Part shown: positions 1 through 9,889 of the stretch, piece after piece
Layout of the letters: each line of letters opens with the position of its first letter
Numbering within the stretch: the first letter of the stretch is position 1
NCBI GenBank assembly: GCA_049999765.1
Contig: JBNGIQ010009547.1
Span: forward strand, 532,699-577,092
Reading direction: 5' to 3'
Length of the DNA: 44,394 bases
Origin: Phaeoceros laevis
Taxonomy: Eukaryota; Anthocerotophyta; Anthocerotopsida; Notothyladales
Program-made: the position numbers and the translations under genes
Notes under the pieces: generated by a model
Told to the model about the DNA's origin: nothing
Databases searched by the model: none
What the model saw: only the letters and a program-made list of their open reading frames with translations

Positions 1-2234
1 TCCATAGCTCTTCAGTAGTCTCTATTCCACTTGCCACAAGAATTTGCATGATCATAATTTGATGCATTTCTTTTATTTCCAATTTTTCCGTCGAAGTATG
101 TTGCCTAGTCAAGTCAAAAAGTGATTGAAAGTTTGAACTTGTTTTACAATTGGGGTTGAGAATCACGCATATTGGCGTAGGAAGCCCTCTTCTGATATGT
201 TCATGTGAAGCCAACAATCGTGTATCACTCTTTAGCCATCTTTTTCTCAAAGAAAATCCTGAAAAGTGAAACACAAATGACAAGTGCTTAAATTTTGGAT
301 GCAAAGAATTATATTAATGAAGGATGGGAAATTCAAAGAGAATGTATTGGTATGTTTATACCGGGGGCTTTCATCTCACGGATCAAAACCTCCGATGTGT
401 CAATGGCATGCAACCCAATTGGGTTGGGCCAATCCATAAATGAAGCTATAGAGTCCTTCCATTGCTTTAAGATATCTTCATCAGCTAAATGCTATTGAAA
501 CTTCAAACTCACAGAAATGGAGATAAGCTACTAACTCCAAAACCTAACATGAACGTCTACTCCAAGTTTTCCAAACATGAAGAACATATATAGTAATCGA
601 TTTGACAACAATAAACGTCTTTGTGGTTCATAACTAACCAAGGAAAGGAAGTGCCGAACCATGAAAAACAGGCAATTGATCTGTAACTCATGAGCAGGGG
701 AAATTGTACTATGTTCATCTCTTTCAATCAGCTGTATGGTACCAGCCAAACTATGTTGAACTTCACTGGCATATCCATTCAATAGTTGTTGTTGCAACCA
801 CAAATAAACCCATCCTGCAGCTGTTATTGTCAGAAATTCGTGAATCAAGAAAAGTAAGCTACTTGCAAGCTTATTTCACATTGTTAATGCTTATTCTCAA
901 TATAGTTTGGACAAACATGCATCATTTACATGTTTTATCTTAATGGAAATGTGTGAACTTAAGAACGTGTATTAGGATCAATACATACAAAGAAGGCTGT
1001 TATCTGTAGCAGAAACTTTGCTCGACATAAAAGCAGCACATTGGGCTACCATGGAAGGGATGGCTGTTGACAGACCATCTAGGGAGCTTCCTTGTAAGAT
1101 TTGCAGCACCTGAAACATGGATATGTGTTTGCATACCTATGTTCAAACAAAGTACCGTTCCCAAACCGGGCATGAGAAGAAGGCTTACTATTGATGTCCA
1201 TGTCTGCGGGTCATCAACTTGTTTCTTTCCCGGGAAGTTCGCCCCAACTGGTCCTTGGGGTTGCGGGGCCTTTTTTTTCCTTGGGGTTTTGTCGTCTTTG
1301 TTCTTGCTCTCCCAAGTCCGTTTTCCAAACATTTTCAGGATATTTTGAACCTCTTGGTCTCTGACATCAGTGGTATAGAATAAGGCAATGATCAAGATGG
1401 TGTTCAGTAAAGCTGCCCTCATGGATGATTTTATATCTGGACAAATTGGTCAAGTGAAGGGACGTCACAGCGGGGCCGGTCCCCAAAGCAAACTGGCGGG
1501 AAGACAAGACGATGATGGAAGGGGGGGGCAGAGGACAGGAAGGAGGGGAGAGAGGAAGGTGCCGACGTAAGATACAATAAGATGCCCCAACTTGGATGGG
1601 TGGGAACTTGAAGGTCCTCGAGTCAGGAGGAGCTCCTGCGCGTTGTATCCGCCCATCCTTGTTATGGTCCATGGCGACAGTCCATGTCCTACAAAGAGCC
1701 TTTCTGTTGGTGTCCCTCTTCACAAGGTCCTGGTTGTCAACACTGTCCCTCTCCATCTCATACACCCTCCTCAGCAGAGCTGCCACGAACATGGTGGCCG
1801 CATCCACCTTGTGCAGCTGCTGCCAAAAGGCACCGAATCTGTCTACCTGGAATCGGGGCTGCCCCTCCTCCTTCTCCTTCTTTCTACTTGTCAAATTTTT
1901 GAGAGCATGTTTGAGTGCACCGCTAAACTGACTGTAATTGGTACAGGTCTGGGCGGCGTCATTGCTGTTCGTACACTTCAAGCTCAAGTCTGCACCCAAC
2001 AGATACAACTCTCAAGGCCCTGACTTGCAGCAAATTTCTCACTGGTCCTCCTAGGGCTAGGAAGAAAACCACCAGTGCCATTGAAGCCCTGCTGCAAATT
2101 TCCGTCCCCTAATCGTTGTTAGCTAACCCTTGGCAGGCAGCTATGTCGTAGCAGTTCCGGCAGCCTTACTTACCGAGACGCTTTGGCTGTTTGATAGCAG
2201 CGGCGTTCATCACTGACGCAATTTCATCTCTCAT
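1..2234 (-). CDS. Unidentified spliced gene, helical/HEAT-like protein, 3' end outside the window
   Basis: I do not recognise this protein. Seven exons join in phase on the minus strand: 2234-2174, 1989-1693, 1436-1189, 1109-989, 820-639, 491-362 and 258-1 (open to the edge). Introns begin with GT and end with AG, and every phase matches (1,1,0,1,0,1). The first two ATGs (2234 and 2210) are in frame. The roughly 370 residues read as amphipathic helices: residues near 1750-1850 resemble DAATMFVAALLRRVYEME, and the exon at 1109-989 begins VLQILQGSSLDGL, suggestive of HEAT/ARM-like repeats. A Lys-rich linker (KNKDDKTPRKKK) lies near 1270-1310. The acceptor at 821/820 was chosen because the next AG downstream would create a stop. 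The weakest junction is the donor at 1692 (GTAGGA). The gene lies head-to-head with the ARM gene at 3276. What I see is a consistent exon chain; the fold is inference. Confidence 0.55.
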
Positions 2235-3275
2235 TGCTGATGAATCCGCCGGATCCGTCGGCCAGGCCAGAAGGGAGGAAAAGGGCTTGAAGAACAAACA
2301 AGACGATACCTTCTTAGCACAGATTGAATTGAATTTGATAACAATCTAGTCTAATCAAAGCCATCCTGTTGTCTATCTGCAATGAAGTGACGACAGTTGG
2401 CTAACCTTGCTGGAGCCTTCAGCCATGCCGTCCAGTCGTCCAGTCCGGAGGAAAAGACACACCGAGGTACCAAGGTTGGTTATCAGGTTGGGGAAAGTGT
2501 GAATTACCATGCAACGTGGTACAACGGCTAACAGAAGAATTTACAGCCAGGGTGGGCTACAGGAACGAGTCAAATGAATTCAACTCCACTCAAGGCTCCG
2601 GTCAAAGTCCAAGGTGTACAAAAGTGGCCGGTCGGCAGACCCGCCGACAGATTTGAAGGCGCACAACAGAGACTCACCTAAAATGGACCCACCCCCTCGC
2701 CGGTGATACCCAGAATGTCAGGTTTCGCCAGTATCGCCGTGTCCGCGGATTGGCGGCACCGCCAGTAGGCCCACCACTTTGCCGCCTCACGCAACGACGA
2801 AGGGACGTGGAGGCCTGCCCTTCCGCTGTTGCTACTGGCCTGGCTGGCAGGGTATCCCAACCTCGAAGGCTCTACTCGAATCGCGAGGTTCCAGCTTGAA
2901 CTCGCTTTCTTGCAATTTGTGCCTGCGTCTCTGATGAGCGAGGGGAGCGTGAAACGCGGCGTGACTGTGACCCTTCCTCGGTCCGCTCCATCTGCGCGCC
3001 ACTTTATGTGTGCCTGCCACTGCCATAGCTCTTGCAGCGGAATTTGGCGCTCCTCCCACCCCTTCCGGGCCGGCCTTCATCTTCATGTGTACAAGTCTTG
3101 TGGGAGGGAGGCTATGGCCGAGGGAGATGACCGGGAGGTTGGAGGTTTCCGAGGCAGCGGAGATTGTGCATTTGGTGTTCGACTGCAGTAGCTTCAGCCG
3201 GGGTCTGTGAGGAGGAGCTGCGGGGCAGCATTTGCAGCGGGGCAGCATTTGCAGCGGGGAGGAGCGCAAGGCATC
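2235..3275. other. Intergenic, head-to-head promoter region
   Basis: This stretch separates two divergent genes starting at 2234 (minus) and 3276 (plus). It is GC-rich towards 3276 and holds several open frames with no recognisable protein content. I looked for a U-box-coding exon upstream of the ARM gene and saw none. A short direct repeat (cggggcagcatttgcag, about 3231 and 3240) lies just before the plus-strand ATG. Confidence 0.5.
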
Positions 3276-4826
3276 ATGCGGAACCCCGTGAAGGAGGCGA
3301 GATTGAAGTATACAAGAGGACAAGCATTTGCGTGTGGCATATTCGGCCTGTGTGAGCACACCGTGCTGAGCCCTAGGTCCCCTCCAGCGTTGCAAGGCCA
3401 GATGATCAAGGTGCTGAGCGATGGGAAGTGTCCGGCTGAGCAGCAGCAGGAGGCGTGTGTTGCGCGGGTTACCTCCGACGCAGCGGTCTCCAGATTGTTA
3501 CCTGCGTCGGATTTCGAAGCTGCTACGAGGCCTGGTCATGGCGGAGATGGCACAAGAGCGGGACAATTTGCGGACACTGCTGCTGGTTCCGACGAATGTG
3601 AGGAAGAACAGAGGTGCGGTGATGCCGGGCAGTCGGGGCTTCCGCAAGATGACTGCCGGTTACTCCGAATTGTAACCAGTTCCGAGTCGTCGGCAGAGCG
3701 GCTCGGAGTCACGCCGGATTCACCATTCAGCGCGGCCAGGGTTCTCCAGGGATCCCCTTGCAGCTTTGCTGGATCTGAAGGTCGACGCGGCGCAGGCGCT
3801 GCTGCTTTCCAGCAAAGAGTGGAAGCAGCTCCGAGTTCCGAGCAGTTGGATGTGCATCTCATGGATTCGCTGCGGAGGGAAATTGCTGGAGGCAGGCCCT
3901 CCCGACTTACGGTTGCCGGCCTCCTACAGCTTGCCGAGGAGAGTGAGAGTTGGAGAATTCAGATGCTGGCAGCAGGTATCGTGCCTGCCTTGGTCTCTGT
4001 GTTCGCAGCCAGCGATGTGAGAGCAGGCACTGGAGGTGAAGGACTGGAAGAGTCCTTCAGTTTGCTTGCTCTTTTTTCAGCCAAGGAGGAACTCCGTCCG
4101 CAAATTGCTGCGGAGCCTTCAGTTTTGTCTGCAGCAGGCTATTTTTTGACCTCGGGTAGTCCAGACTCCAGGCTGGACGCTGCCTGCATGGTGGAAAAAT
4201 TATCCGTTGTGGATAGTTTGAAGGAAGTGGTCGGCAATTGCTCCTTGATCATGGAGGGAGTGGTAAACCTACTGCGCTATAGGCGTGCAGAGGCCCAGGA
4301 TCTCGGCACAAAGAGCAACCGGGTCTCTGAGCAGGCACTTGTCAAGTCTGCCACGAAAATCCTGCTTGCCCTATGTCTGCACAAAAACAACAGACCGAGA
4401 GGAGTGAAGGCTGGTGCAGTACCTGCGTTGCTCGAGATCCTGCCTGATGCCAAAGCTGTTTCTGCGGAAAGGGCCTTGGCAACTCTTGAGCTCCTGGCCA
4501 CTACTGCCGAAGGTCGTAGTGCAATGACAAGCCATGCACTCGGCATTCCGATCTTGGTTGGTATGATTTTGAAGGTGTCAAACAGAGGCACCGAGTATGC
4601 TGCGGGGGCTTTGTGTGCGATCTGCAGCACTGGAAGCACTCGTGTGCAGGAGGCTGCCATTCAAGCCGGGGCTCCCACTCAGCTCTTGCTGCTTATTCAG
4701 AGTGATTGTACACCCAGGGCCAGACGGAAAGCCATGCAACTTCTTAAGGTTTTACACAAGCTGTGGCAGGAAAGTCCCTGCAACCCTGACTCTTTTTTAA
4801 TCCGGTCCAAGGCCGTCCTGCTGTGA
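3276..4826 (+). CDS. ARM-repeat protein related to the C-terminal half of PUB U-box E3 ligases, no U-box seen
   Basis: Intronless frame of 516 aa from the ATG at 3276 (an upstream in-frame GTG at 3207 is not a plausible plant start). From about residue 196 (3861) to the end it is a series of armadillo-like helices: WRIQMLAAGIVPALVSVF, ALCLHKNNRPRGVKAGAVPALLE, ERALATLELLATTAEGRSAM, EYAAGALCAICS and the terminal ARRKAMQLLKVLHKLW. This matches the tail of the Arabidopsis PUB20-31 type ligases, which is followed by a similar basic last helix. In those proteins a U-box (CPIS..MxDPV) comes first; here residues 1-190 are low-complexity and Ser/Ala/Gly-rich with no Cys-Pro-Ile motif. Without a U-box a ligase role is not supported; it may be a substrate adaptor. 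The frame before 3860 is less certain than the ARM part. Confidence 0.7.
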   Translation: MRNPVKEARLKYTRGQAFACGIFGLCEHTVLSPRSPPALQGQMIKVLSDGKCPAEQQQEACVARVTSDAAVSRLLPASDFEAATRPGHGGDGTRAGQFADTAAGSDECEEEQRCGDAGQSGLPQDDCRLLRIVTSSESSAERLGVTPDSPFSAARVLQGSPCSFAGSEGRRGAGAAAFQQRVEAAPSSEQLDVHLMDSLRREIAGGRPSRLTVAGLLQLAEESESWRIQMLAAGIVPALVSVFAASDVRAGTGGEGLEESFSLLALFSAKEELRPQIAAEPSVLSAAGYFLTSGSPDSRLDAACMVEKLSVVDSLKEVVGNCSLIMEGVVNLLRYRRAEAQDLGTKSNRVSEQALVKSATKILLALCLHKNNRPRGVKAGAVPALLEILPDAKAVSAERALATLELLATTAEGRSAMTSHALGIPILVGMILKVSNRGTEYAAGALCAICSTGSTRVQEAAIQAGAPTQLLLLIQSDCTPRARRKAMQLLKVLHKLWQESPCNPDSFLIRSKAVLL

Positions 4827-5461
4827 AATCACATCAGTTGTACTATAGTAGTCTACTAGTCTGTACATCTCTAATATTAGTCACGTCTAGGCTCTCTTGA
4901 GCAGCACTCCGCAGCACCATTTGTGCTGTTCCTGTAACAACTTAAACCGACCAAGCATCACAAAGCACGTCACTTCTGTATGTTTACAAAAGGATTTTCA
5001 TGCTCGGCTTGTGGAAGCAGAATTTAATCAAAAAGTTTGCGGACAGGGGTGATGAGATGGGAGGGGATGATGGGGATGGCATCAAAAGGTTGCTTTCGTG
5101 ACCAAAAATAAATCTTTCAAGCAAGCATGTTCAACACATGTAACAGGATAAAAAATACAACGGACTAGATGACGTTCTTAGAAGTGGGGGCAGCCTGGCG
5201 CCTGGTGGTTGTGCACAGAAACGGTCAGCAACACTACCAGCTGAACTATGGGGACGGGCATCAAATTAGCTTGCCACGAGGTTCCACTTGTCAGGGAACT
5301 GGCTTTATATCAGCTACAACTGGTGGTCATGCTGCCATTGGCAGACCTGCCTGCTCAGCTGCTGCCTCTACCTTCCAGGGCCAAACCTAGTTTGCTTCGA
5401 TCATGGCAACTCCACCATGAGGCAGACCTTTGTCGTAAGGAAAAAGCAAGTGTCATAAACC
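4827..5461. other. Convergent 3' intergenic region
   Basis: Lies between the stops of the ARM gene (plus) and TFIIA gamma (minus). It probably carries both 3' UTRs. AATAAA-like signals occur near 5107 (aaaaataaatc). I see no coding content; the open frame near 5169-5390 has no recognisable protein. Confidence 0.5.
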
Positions 5462-6023
5462 TTAGCGAGAAATGATCTTCGCATCACAGGCAACAATCTT
5501 CACGCGATCTACTAGCTGATTGTCGCTGTCAGTCTTGAAGTTGGCCTTCTCCAAAATGAAAGTCCACACGTTGTCGCAAAAACGGTATGTATGCAAGTGC
5601 CCCTGGAGGAAGCGTTGGCAGAGAATTACGAGACATCAAGGCTTGAGCCAATTTTCATGCTCCCACAGGTACTGAGACCCCAGAGTTTCTTACCTTGAAG
5701 GTCGTCTTTGACTTCACCTTCAACTGCAAAGCATCCTGCATCGACTGCGCAACATAGTTCACACAGGTAAGCTCACTCTGGCACAACACAGTTCTCCCTA
5801 CCTGTGCTTCTGAACGCCTAAAGTCGGTTTCTGCAGTGACCTACACACTCTCTGTTGACGATTAGCAAGGCAGTATACAGTGTGAGAACCACACCTTATC
5901 AAACTGCATAAGAACCTTGACCGCGAGCAGGGGGGACAGAGAGCCATTTACGACAAGCTCGTCAAGCGCTTCAGTCAGGCTCATGCCAATTGATGATTTC
6001 CGGTAGAGCTCATAGGAACTCAT
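5462..6023 (-). CDS. TFIIA-S: Transcription initiation factor IIA subunit gamma (TFIIA small subunit)
   Basis: Three exons on the minus strand: 6023-5895, 5744-5694 and 5602-5462. Joined in phase they give 106 aa, the usual length of plant TFIIA gamma. The N-terminus reads [20 protein letters not shown], followed by the four-helix part ([16 protein letters not shown]). The C-terminal beta-barrel contains [17 protein letters not shown] and ends [15 protein letters not shown]. All introns are GT-AG. TFIIA gamma pairs with TFIIA alpha/beta, binds TBP on the TATA box, and supports RNA polymerase II pre-initiation complexes in the nucleus. The exons are short and overlap no long open frame. The 5' end faces the PPR gene at 6233, with a TATA element between them. 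Identification is from the sequence itself and is near certain. Confidence 0.95.
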
Positions 6024-6232
6024 GATGCAGAATCACCTCGGCGCTCAGGGATTCCGGGTTCGCCTTCTTATATAAAGACCTGGGCCTTTGACTACTAGGA
6101 AAACCCCGTCCGCTAGTAGCGTGCCTGAACATAAGCAGAGGCCGAAAGCCAGGATCGGTCCCCGCGTTAGGGTTTGGTGTCTCGGTGAAGCTCTGTTCCT
6201 GTTTTTACAGCGCGCTCTCAGGTTTACGGTTG
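6024..6232. promoter_or_regulatory. Compact bidirectional promoter with a TATA element at 6069-6076
   Basis: Only 209 bp separate the ATG of TFIIA gamma (6023, minus) from the first ATG of the PPR gene (6233, plus). The AT-rich core cttatataaag (about 6067-6077) reads TATATAAA on the plus strand and TTTATATAAG on the minus strand, so it can serve as a TATA box in both directions. On the minus strand it lies about 45-50 bp from the ATG, which leaves a very short leader; on the plus strand it leaves about 130 bp of leader. Promoter function is inferred from position and motif only. Confidence 0.55.
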
Positions 6233-8686
6233 ATGAGGGCAGTTAGAATAATTGTGTCGTGTTGGACAGAAGCTTGGGTTGGAGCCTTAAATCAGTTGTG
6301 CTTGAAGGGACAGGTGAACGAAGCATTCCATGCTGTGGACCTTCTGCATCAGCGGGGGATTCGGATCTCTACACACCTACTGAACTGTCTCTTACAGGGC
6401 TGCATCAGAAACAAAGATTTGGCAGGTGGCAGACGGGTGGAATCCTTGATAACCCAAGCTGGTTTTTCCTCCAACACATCCCTGGGCCACCAGCTGGTTT
6501 GCATGTTCACTGCTTGTGGAAGTTGGTCGGAGGCCACCAGAGTTTTTGACCAGTTGCCCAGGCCAGATGTCTATTTGTGGGCTGCTATGATCGCAGCAAG
6601 TGTTCAGCATGGCCAGTATGAGCGGGCAACAAAACTGTACGATAGGATGTTGGTGTCGGGAGTGCAGCCAAATGACTATATATTTGTCTCTGTTGTCAAG
6701 GCATGTGCCAGCACAGGAGCACTTGCACAAGGCAGACTCGTCCACATAGACATTCTTACAAGCGGCTCGGAATCGAATGTATTCGTAGGCACCACCCTCG
6801 TTGACATGTATGCAAAATGTGGGAGCCTGGAGGACGCGGAAGGTGTGTTCTGGAGATTAGACAGCAGGAATCTGGTATCGTGGAATGCCATAATTGCAGG
6901 ATATGCTCAGCATGAAACGAGCCATAAGTCTGTCCAACTCTTCCAGCAAATGCTACAGGAGGGCCTCCAACCGACCAGAGTCACGCTGGTAAGCATCCTG
7001 AAAGCATGTGCCCACTTAGCTGCTCTTGATCAGGGAAAGCTAATTCATGCCCATATTGAAACCTTCGGTCATGAGCTTGATGTGTTTCTTGGCAGTACCC
7101 TTATTGATATGTACGCAAAATGTGGTGATCTCGAAAATGTCCGCAGAGTATTTGGAAGTCTGCGGACAAGGAATCTGGAGTCCTGGAACTCAATAATAGC
7201 AGGCTACATCTTCAATGGCAATGCCTTGGAGGCTCTGCAACTCTTTCAAGAAATGCAAGAGGAGGGCAACCGTCCAGATGATGTTACATTTATTAGCATT
7301 CTCAAGGCCTGCTCTTGTGTAGCAGCTCTCGACCAGGGAAAGCTGATTCACGTGCACATCAGCCAGAGTGATTTCTGTGCAGCTTTGTCTGTTGGCAATG
7401 CCCTTATCGACATGTACGCCAAGTGCTGCATGCTGAAGAATGCACGCAGGGTGTTTGAAAGGCTGCCTGAAAGGGACCTGGTATCGTACAACGTTCTCAT
7501 CGCAAGTTATGTGCAAGATGGGGATGGTCAGGCGGCTTTCCGTCTGTTTAGGCAAATGCAGAAGGAGGGCTTGCAGCCAAATCGGTTCACAATCATCAGC
7601 ATTCTGCAAGCATGTGCCTCTCTTACAGCCCTAGATGAGGTCAAGCTCATCCATGCTCACATCATGGAGCGTGGTACCGAAGCAGAGGAACTGGTTGGTG
7701 TCACCCTCACTGGCATGTACTCAAAATGTGGCACTCTGGAGGATTGTCGGGGGCTGTTTGAAAGGCTCCTAGTTGCAAATCTATCGTCATGGGATGCAGT
7801 GGTTGAAAGGTACACCAAGGATCAACTCGATAAAGGTCGGAGTACTTGTTGCATACATGAGGCCAAGATAGAAAGCATCTCGGAGGTATGTTGCAGGGCC
7901 ACACTCGTGGATCAGGAAACGTTGCTTCATGCACATGTCCTGCCTCATGGTCTGGATTCAGATGTCCTCGTAGGAAGCACCCTGATTGATGTGTATGCCA
8001 AATGTGGGGATCTCCTGGGAGCAAGGAAGGTGTTCGAAAGATTGTCAGCCAGAAACTTAGTTTCGTGGAATGCGATGATTGGAGGATATGCTCACCATGG
8101 AGAGGCTTTGCAGGCTCTAAATCTATTTGAGAAGATGACAGTGGAACCAGATCAAGTGACTTTTGTTGCGCTACTTTGTGCGTGCAGTCATTCAGGTTAC
8201 GTGGAGCGAGGCTTTCGCTTGTTCCAAGCCATGTCTGAAGAGTTTGGCATCACCCCACAGTCAGAGCACTATGTGGCCATGGTAGACCTGCTTGCTCGAG
8301 CGGGGCACCTTCAGGAAGCAGAAGATTTCATTGATGGAATGCCTTTGCAGCCTGATGTACGTGTATGGACGTCCCTGCTTGCAGCCTGCAGAACACACAG
8401 CAATGTGGATGTGGGAAGGCGGGCCTTCCACTCCTTAATGGAGCTGGATTCCACGAACTCTGCAGCATACTTGCTGATGGCAAACGTCTATGCAGCTTCC
8501 GGCAGGGTAGAGGACAGCGCGACAACCAGTAAGCAGATGCAAATTGCAGGTGGTAAAAAGGCTCCTGGTCGCACCTGGATGCAGCTTAACGGTCAGCTGC
8601 AGTCATTTGTGGTAGAGGACAATGAGCACGTGGAGAGAGTAGAAACCTATGCTGCTCTGGAGAGACTGAATGGCGACATTATTTGA
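6233..8686 (+). CDS. PLS-class pentatricopeptide repeat protein, E-type, no DYW domain
   Basis: Intronless, 817 aa from the ATG at 6233; an upstream in-frame GTG at 6185 was not used. The body is a PLS repeat array in which each triplet carries the phrases VGTTLVDMYAKCG, NLVSWNAIIAGYA and VTLVSILKACA, for about five to six triplets. The last part (about residue 708 on, VRVWTSLLAACRTH to the end) is an E domain running into E+-like sequence (APGRTWMQLNGQLQSFVVED), then a stop. No DYW deaminase follows. One triplet near 7800-7930 is degenerate: its P-motif is replaced by poorly matching residues. Such proteins bind organellar RNA one base per repeat, and E/E+ forms usually recruit a separate DYW deaminase for C-to-U editing. 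Organelle targeting is expected from the family; I cannot confirm the signal. Confidence 0.9.
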   Translation: MRAVRIIVSCWTEAWVGALNQLCLKGQVNEAFHAVDLLHQRGIRISTHLLNCLLQGCIRNKDLAGGRRVESLITQAGFSSNTSLGHQLVCMFTACGSWSEATRVFDQLPRPDVYLWAAMIAASVQHGQYERATKLYDRMLVSGVQPNDYIFVSVVKACASTGALAQGRLVHIDILTSGSESNVFVGTTLVDMYAKCGSLEDAEGVFWRLDSRNLVSWNAIIAGYAQHETSHKSVQLFQQMLQEGLQPTRVTLVSILKACAHLAALDQGKLIHAHIETFGHELDVFLGSTLIDMYAKCGDLENVRRVFGSLRTRNLESWNSIIAGYIFNGNALEALQLFQEMQEEGNRPDDVTFISILKACSCVAALDQGKLIHVHISQSDFCAALSVGNALIDMYAKCCMLKNARRVFERLPERDLVSYNVLIASYVQDGDGQAAFRLFRQMQKEGLQPNRFTIISILQACASLTALDEVKLIHAHIMERGTEAEELVGVTLTGMYSKCGTLEDCRGLFERLLVANLSSWDAVVERYTKDQLDKGRSTCCIHEAKIESISEVCCRATLVDQETLLHAHVLPHGLDSDVLVGSTLIDVYAKCGDLLGARKVFERLSARNLVSWNAMIGGYAHHGEALQALNLFEKMTVEPDQVTFVALLCACSHSGYVERGFRLFQAMSEEFGITPQSEHYVAMVDLLARAGHLQEAEDFIDGMPLQPDVRVWTSLLAACRTHSNVDVGRRAFHSLMELDSTNSAAYLLMANVYAASGRVEDSATTSKQMQIAGGKKAPGRTWMQLNGQLQSFVVEDNEHVERVETYAALERLNGDII

Positions 8687-9220
8687 AATCTTGAACCAAA
8701 TTGTAGCACTTCGGCACCAGAAGAAGCTGGATAGTATGCATCCAACAGATGACCTTTGCTGGAAGGTATTTGTGGTAAGGCCTTGCGCTCCTTTCGCTAG
8801 TGTAGTGATGAGTTCACCACGTCTGGACTCAGGACTGCTGGGGCTCCTAAAAGCCTCTTGGGCAATGTACGATTACGGACGAGGACCGTGGGGGTGTTAG
8901 GTGGGGGTGTTAGGTTTGAAACCTGAGGTCATGAAATCTGGCCGAAGTACAGTACAAGGTTAATAAATACAACCACAACAGACGGGTGCCTGAGTCCTGC
9001 AGAAACAGCTAGTGACTATTAATATTAGGTTATCGGGCTCAAAGGCTCGGGAATCGGGATTTCGGTAAACAAAGGGCTTGTACGTGAGCGGTACACCCCG
9101 TGATGAGAGTCATGAGACGTGAGTGGATCCACGATCTAATCAGAATCGCAGTTTCGAACTGGCCATTTCAAAAAACAGGCGCCATATCATCGTTTATAGT
9201 TGCCTGGACAGTCCACAGCG
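8687..9220. other. Intergenic region between PPR and H2A
   Basis: Contains the likely PPR 3' UTR (ttaataaata near 8959) and the H2A promoter. Two short tandem copies of gtgggggtgttag occur at about 8889-8912. I found no DYW-domain remnant after the PPR stop and no other coding signal. Confidence 0.45.
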
Positions 9221-9392
9221 CGCACATTTCTGCGCTGCTTCTGCTGTGTTCCTTGCTGTCTGAGATCGAGCTGAGCTCGCACACTTTTGCGCTGCTTCTG
9301 CTTCTGCCGTTGCTTGCTGTCCGAGATTGAGCTAGCTCTCACAATTTTGCTCTGCTCTTGCTGCTGTGTTTCCTTGTAGTGTGTGAGTAAGC
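9221..9392 (+). repeat. Degenerate tandem repeat, three units of about 55-60 bp, in the H2A leader
   Basis: Units start at 9221 (cgcacatttctgcgctgctt), 9278 (cgcacacttttgcgctgctt) and 9338 (ctcacaattttgctctgctc). Each continues with a CT/GCTG-rich stretch; the first two then carry a 'gctgtctgagatcgagct' type segment. The array ends just before the H2A ATG at 9404, so it is probably in the 5' UTR or core promoter. Confidence 0.7.
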
Positions 9393-9403
9393 CGTTTGTC
9401 AGC

Positions 9404-9889
9404 ATGTCGGGACGCACTGCCAAGGCGAAGACCAAGTCGGTTAGCAAGAGCTCCAAGGCGGGGCTGCAGTTTCCTGTCTCCAGGATAGCTCGCTACCTCA
9501 AGATTGGCAGGTATGCCAAGCGCGTGGGAGCCGGTGCTCCCGTCTACCTGGCTGCTGTTCTGGAGTACCTGGCTGCTGAGGTTTTGGAGCTGGCGGGGAA
9601 TGCTTCACGGGACAACAAGAAGACCAGGATCATCCCTCGCCACATTTTGCTTGCCATTAGGAACGATGAGGAACTGAGCAGGTTGCTCCATGGAGTTACC
9701 ATTGCCAACGGCGGGGTGCTTCCTAACATCCACGCTGTGCTTCTGCCGAAGAAGACTGGTGCTGCTGCCACCATCGACGCCCCGGTGTCGCCTGCCAAGC
9801 CCTCGCCTTCGCCGAAGAAGGCCGCTACACCTAAGAAGGGCAAGGGTGGGAAGGGTGCAGCCAAGGCCGCTGCCACTCCTGACAAGTAG
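9404..9889 (+). CDS. Histone H2A with long C-terminal tail carrying S/T-P-K-K motifs (H2A.W-like)
   Basis: Intronless, 161 aa, starting [11 protein letters not shown] at 9404. The histone fold is complete: [20 protein letters not shown], the near-invariant [40 protein letters not shown] and [15 protein letters not shown]. The acidic-patch residues (the E's of EYLAAEVLE and the DEE) are present. The tail of about 40 residues is Pro/Lys/Ala-rich with SPSPKK and [14 protein letters not shown]-type motifs in the tail mark the plant H2A.W class, which sits on linker DNA in heterochromatin. There is no SQEF end, so it is not H2A.X, and the core differs from H2A.Z. Class H2A.W, or an early-diverging relative, is inference from the tail; H2A identity is certain. 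Confidence 0.95.
   Translation: MSGRTAKAKTKSVSKSSKAGLQFPVSRIARYLKIGRYAKRVGAGAPVYLAAVLEYLAAEVLELAGNASRDNKKTRIIPRHILLAIRNDEELSRLLHGVTIANGGVLPNIHAVLLPKKTGAAATIDAPVSPAKPSPSPKKAATPKKGKGGKGAAKAAATPDK

Noticed and set aside
1592-2023. Plus-strand frames opposite exon 2 of the first gene
   Set aside because: The minus-strand reading has consistent splice phases on both sides; the plus frames have none.
3421-3675. Alternative frame at the ARM gene N-terminus (SPDCYLRRISKLLRGLVM)
   Set aside because: It looks somewhat protein-like but ends in a stop at 3675 with no obvious splice site joining it to the ARM frame; kept only as a doubt about the N-terminus.
8687-8900. DYW deaminase remnant after the first PPR gene
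   Set aside because: No HxE or CxxC zinc motifs in any frame after the stop.
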